Shown: piece after piece, positions 59,569 through 64,000 of the stretch
Layout: each line of letters opens with the position of its first letter
Numbering within the stretch: the first letter of the stretch is position 1
DNA from: Psoroptes ovis
Lineage: Eukaryota; Arthropoda; Arachnida; Sarcoptiformes; Psoroptidae
Reading direction: 5' to 3'
Length of the DNA: 64,000 nucleotides
Assembly: GCA_002943765.1 (NCBI GenBank)
Contig: PQWQ01000013.1
Location: 806,001 to 870,000, forward strand
The notes under the pieces: generated by a model
The model's database searches: none
What the model was told of the DNA's origin: nothing
What the model saw: only the letters and a program-made list of their open reading frames with translations
Position numbers and translations under genes: made by a program

Positions 59569-61840
59569 TCAATTTAAACTTGGTGATTGTTTCTCAGATT
59601 TAATCTGATTGGATTGATCTTGATTAGGCGGTCCACCAACCACCGAACTATTACCTTGCGATACATTAGCATTGTTTGAAACATTTCCTGGATTTGTATT
59701 GTTTGATGAATTATTATTGCCATTATTTGGACCATTTGGAGGAGGCCATGATGGTGGACCACCGGCACCAGCGCTAGCGCTTCCACTACCGGGGTTAGGA
59801 GCACCAGTACCACCGCCATTCGAACCTGGTCCGAGATTAGCTGAATTATTGCCACCATTATTTGTTGTATTAGTACCGCCTGATGACGATCCTAATGAAT
59901 TGAAATCATCGGTATCTTCTAGTCCATTTGTACCGGTCACAGCATTCGGATCGTATTGATTGTTTTCTAAGAATAAAAAATAATTGAAAAAGACAATTAG
60001 AAATCTGGATAATTAAAATAATTATATGATTCTACCTAATCTAGTGATTAAACGTTCATCTTCATCTCCGAATTCGCCACCCATTAATGATGGCTCACCA
60101 ACAACCATTACGTCCTAAATTTGATGGAAATATACAATTCTCAATAAAAATGAAATTATAAAACATTACTAACTACCTGTGTTGCCAAAGTGAACGGAGG
60201 TGGAACTGGACTCATATTATTTTGATTATTTTTTTTCTTACTATTTGTCGTTGCACCAGTATTTGTTGATGATTTTCTTTTTCTACGTTTACTTGGCGGT
60301 CTGCTAGTCTCAGGTGGTGCAACCATGCGCTGCCATTTTTGAAATAAAGTTGTTTTCAGACAATCCCTTGGTGATAATGAATAAGCTTTATGTCTTGACA
60401 TCAATTCTTGCATTGGTTCTAGAATAACACAAAGCTACAAAATAGAAAAGATTAAATGAGGAAAAATAAATTCGATTTGAACCAACTAACTCTTAAATAA
60501 TTTAAAGTTGAATTAGTTAATCCTTGTCTAGTTATATTTTTTGAAATCTGATCCAGCATAGAAGGATCTTGTTGAGCTTGTAATAATAATGATTTTGATA
60601 TTAACTCATGATGCATACGAGTAGCAAAATGCCATGATTTGATACGCGGCAATTCATCATATGTAAATTCTAATACTAATCTTCCTTCAGTACAGACTAA
60701 TACAGAAGATTCTTTCATCATTTGCTCTTTCATGATATCATTTGATTGATGTGAATAAGGTCCCATCTAGAAAATTAGTGGACAAAATTTTGATTAACAA
60801 ATTTTTCATGAAGCGATGATGTATTACTTACTTTGAAATTAGGTTTCCCATGGCTGGTCATTATTGTACATTGATCACAATCAACTGTAATCGTTGTATT
60901 ATGAAATGATTCTTTACAATTACGTAAATTTATCTGAAAATCTGTAACACCTCCTTCAAAAATGCTACGGAAATAACGAGGAATCAAAGTTCGACCAATC
61001 GCTAAATGGATTTGATAAATGAAATTAAAAAATTGAGTTTCCAAAAATCAAAATCAATAATTACTATATCGTTTAGGACCATCTTCAAGACAAAATGTAA
61101 CGGTCAATGTGGCATCATCTTCAAAAAATTCAGAAGCAAAACCATCCCACCATATATTATCAGAATCCTGTTGAAAAAACATTTGATTTTAAAAAATAGG
61201 AAATTCACATTATCAAACTTACATCGCTTCTTTGTTGCAATCGTTTATTGATTTCATGTATACGATTTTCTGGCTGTCTTATATCATAAAAAGGCGTATG
61301 TCTACCATGTGGATGCTGTAAATTTGGATTTGGTGGTGGCGGCGGGGGTGGACCTCCAGGATGTTGCATCAAATGTGGTGCATGATGCATAACATGTGGA
61401 ATTGAATTGGCCCCCGGATTATATGGTCCCATCGTCATTGGTGGAGGACCGTTCTGCGGTGGTATTGGTGGCGGTGGTGGTCCACAAAGCATAGGAGAAT
61501 GATGAGAATGCTGTTGATGTTGAATAGCAGAATTGTGGCTATTATTATTATTGTTGCTGATATTATTATTGTTATTCAAATTAATACCGTTTCCAATATT
61601 ATTTGGTATACCCTTATCATAAATCAAAAATAATAATTTATTAAAAATTGATTGACAGTTAGTCAAAATTTACATACTGGACTACATGACGGACTTAGAC
61701 CACCTCTGATCGACTGTGATTGCGATGTAGGTGGTGGTAATGCACTGATCGGTCCACTAAAATTGTGGTTCACGATAGGCGTTGAACTTCGACGCGACCA
61801 CTGTTCCAGTTCCAGATTATTTATTGAAATTTGATTAAAT
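59569..61840 (-). CDS. LDB1: LIM domain-binding protein (LDB/Chip), 5' end unresolved
   Basis: LDB/Chip is a nuclear cofactor that bridges LIM-homeodomain and other factors for enhancer-promoter looping. Minus-strand exons: about 61840 (or 61800)-61678, 61612-61223, 61167-61065, 61001-60832, 60766-60491, 60434-60177, 60114-60036, 59966-59569. Visible: Pro/Gly-rich N-terminal sequence with GRHTPFYDIRQPENRIHEIN, then the dimerisation domain (DSDNIWWDGFASEFFEDDAT, RTLIPRYFRSIFEGGVTDF, LEFTYDELPRIKSWHFA, LCVILEPMQELMSRHKAYSL), a nuclear-localisation-like PPSKRRKRK and the LIM-interaction region VMVVGEPSLMGGEFGDEDER-LITRL. The tail is Gly/Asn/Pro-rich. The most 5' coding part (WSRRSSTPIVNHNFSGP) has no ATG in frame; the first exon is upstream, possibly within 61841-64000 or outside the window. 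Confidence 0.93.
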
Positions 61841-64000
61841 CTTCAAGAATTATTGGTGACAATAATCTAATGAATCGTTTAACGAATCAATAACAGAAAT
61901 ATTTCGTTTTGTAAATCAATGAAAAAATTGAACATTCATTCAATTATACGTCAGTTTGTTTTAATGAATGAAGACGGAAAAAAATCAAATGCAGGATCAT
62001 AGAATTAAATATTCACAAATGAATCAAATCATTGAATTTATTTATTGTTATCAGCAACAACAATATAAAATCATGATTAATATTAAAAAATGATAATTAT
62101 CATGATGATGATGATGATGATGATGATGCTGGTGATGTCAATGTTGATATTTGTGTTTATATTGTTTTTATTATTTTTGAGCTAAATCAAACATGATCAA
62201 AAGCGCCACATATTATATAAAAAATAAATACACCAAATAAAATGATAACGATACTTCAAAAACGAGAGAAGAAAAAAGAGCGAAATTAAATAAAGAACAC
62301 AAAGAGTAGATAATGTTTACTGCTGCTGCGGCTGCTGTAGTTTATTGTGAGCTGATTGAATATACAGCGATATATACAACGATATACGATTATCATTGAT
62401 AGAATATTTATCTGAATGAACATATATAAATTGAAAAACAACAAAATAAACATTCAGAGCAACGACAACAACAACGAATGAAGGAGGGAGTAAGTAAAGT
62501 GATAATACTGACATCGACATGACAAACAAACAAATGATATACTACCACCACGGCTCTCATTCTGGCCACCACCACCGCCACCATCATGATCATTAGTACC
62601 AGTATAACTAGTTTTTTTCTGTATTTTCAAATTCATTTTGGTTTTAGGTTTCTCTGTTGGCAATTCAGTTTTATTTCATTGGTGTGTTGGTGGCACTTTC
62701 TCTTCGTATACCCGAAAATTGTTTAAAAATACATTCATATATAGACAATAACCGAACATAGACCCGAATGCACACAAGTTTCAATATTGAATGTTTCTCT
62801 CCATGGCGTTGTTTTTGCATTCGGGTAAACCATTTTTTTTTCTCATTTGGATCTCGTTCATCTGGATTCCATAATACATCATTGATTGTATATTTTCTAG
62901 CCGAATACTGCACTGTCTGGTGGATTTGAATGATAAAATTGTGTATTTGTTCGCGTATTTCTTGATTACATTGCATTTGGATACAAATATTTTATTTTTG
63001 AACCAAGCCATAGAACCATAAAAGATTAATAACAGTACCCGAGCAAAATGTGCTGACAAACATTGATCATAATGGTATTTCACTTTGTCTTAACATTTAT
63101 TCCTTTGAAATCACATTCTAATGGGCCGTAATGGTACATTCATTCAATGGCAACACATACAAATGATTGTTTGAGCATGATTGTTTTACTTGGTTTGATT
63201 TAGAATGGTTTCGTTTTCATTTTGTTTTCTTTCGCCAAGAAAGAATTGAATTCTGAAAATTCTCGTGATTTTCAATTTTCTCTTTTTTACATGATATATT
63301 TCCATGTTCAAATTTCGATATAGAATTTATGGCAAAATTGATGAACACCAAAAGCAAGCACCAAGTATGAAGTAAACCCATGTATTTTCCATTTTTTCAT
63401 TTGAAAGAATACAAGAATACATTGAAAAATATGCGCATATCATAATCATTGAGTTGAACATGAACAAAAAAAAAATTTAGACAATCATCACCAAAAATTT
63501 GAATTCACATATGATATTGAATTCATTGAATCATTTGTCGTTTTCTGATCGACTGGCATTGATCAAGCGCCTAAAACATCATAAGATTGCATGATGGAAT
63601 TCCAAATAGTCGAACGCAAAGCCGACAAATATCAGTTAAATTATTTTGAATTTTATTATCATCATCAACAAACTACCACCATCAACAATGAACTTCTCTG
63701 CATTTTTGTCTATGTTTCATCATTTTTGTTTTTTTACATTAACAAAGAATATCAAAAAAACATGAATGATATTCAAGCACACACACCAACATAGACATTG
63801 GAAAATATATAAATTTCAGCGAATGAATTAATGAATTTTTTTTTTTTGTTTGAATTTTCATGAATGGCAAAAACCAAAACAACAGAGAGAAATGGCTAAA
63901 AAAACGATTCCAAACACATATTTTTTGTTGAATAATTTTCAAACAACCAACCAACGAACAACGGCAGCATCAACAATAACCAAAACATTCCTAATAGAAT
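61841..64000. other. Noncoding 5' region of LDB
   Basis: About 2.2 kb with no supported coding exon. Likely LDB intron, 5' UTR and promoter. It contains a perfect GAT/ATG triplet run (62102-62128) and several low-complexity open frames; a Gly-rich frame around 62640-62540 is a weak candidate for a first LDB exon but has no matching splice phase that I can find. Confidence 0.45.
62102..62128. repeat. ATG/GAT trinucleotide microsatellite
   Basis: Nine consecutive ATG units in noncoding DNA upstream of LDB. Confidence 0.85.

Noticed and set aside
62454..62663. Gly-rich frame as the first LDB exon
   Set aside because: The available donors give a phase that fits neither acceptor at 61840 nor 61800, and LDB resemblance is only compositional.
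1..64000. tRNA, rRNA or transposon genes
   Set aside because: I saw no B-box-like GGTTCRANYCC in a tRNA context, no rRNA-like blocks, and no transposase or reverse-transcriptase motifs. A tRNAscan or repeat search would settle this.

Overview
This is a eukaryotic nuclear window, AT-rich (poly-A/T tracts, many CAT/GAT and CAA runs), with short GT-AG introns mostly 50-80 nt long and about 18 closely packed genes in 64 kb. The gene content is animal: cubilin, an alpha-2-macroglobulin-type thioester protein, LDB/Chip, E2F, a MAGE/NSE3 protein and an SLC12 cotransporter. Compactness, very short introns and arthropod-style genes suggest a small-genome arthropod, and my best guess is an acariform (astigmatid, dust/itch-mite-like) mite. 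That placement is inference, not proof. I found no prokaryotic, viral or transposon genes, and no tRNA or rRNA.

Layout, left to right. 1-2303 (+): 3' part of NOP9. 4159-9149 (+): TAF4. 10857-12624 (+): LSM14/Trailer hitch. 13533-14325 (-): TMEM126-like. 14564-16639 (+): Lys/Ser/Thr-rich orphan. 16844-17694 (+): TMEM208, resolved here into six exons. 17947-19288 (+): MAGE/NSE3. 19437-20051 (+): A20/AN1 zinc finger protein. 20226-32770 (-): cubilin with 8 EGF and 27 CUB domains, mostly in one 8.8-kb exon. 33151-33534 (+): TAF13. 33565-34941 (-): orphan. 37270-40815 (+): SLC12 Na-(K)-Cl cotransporter. 40896-41996 (-): serine protease homologue that has lost catalytic His and Ser and gained a C-terminal hydrophobic tail. 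42467-42763 and 42729-43263 (+): small membrane ORF overlapping the start of methylmalonyl-CoA epimerase. 43503-46106 (-): E2F. 49717-55723 (+): thioester protein with two frame-exclusive bait-region cassettes. 55866-56699 (-): mitochondrial bL9. 57003-58787 (+): SUPT3H/Spt3. 59569-61840 (-): LDB/Chip, 5' end not resolved. The remaining kilobase-scale gaps (2304-4158, 9150-10856, 34942-37269, 46107-49716, 61841-64000) look like UTR, intron or regulatory DNA.

Functionally the window mixes housekeeping genes (ribosome assembly, ER membrane insertion, mitochondrial translation, epimerase) with transcription machinery (TAF4 and TAF13 of TFIID, SUPT3H of SAGA, E2F, LDB) and cell-surface or secreted proteins (cubilin, thioester protein, dead protease, cotransporter). 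The most interesting points are the alternative bait exons of the thioester protein, the membrane-tethered pseudoprotease, the overlapping ORF pair at the epimerase locus and the giant cubilin exon. All exon boundaries below were placed by hand from splice signals, reading phase and family resemblance; none has transcript support here.
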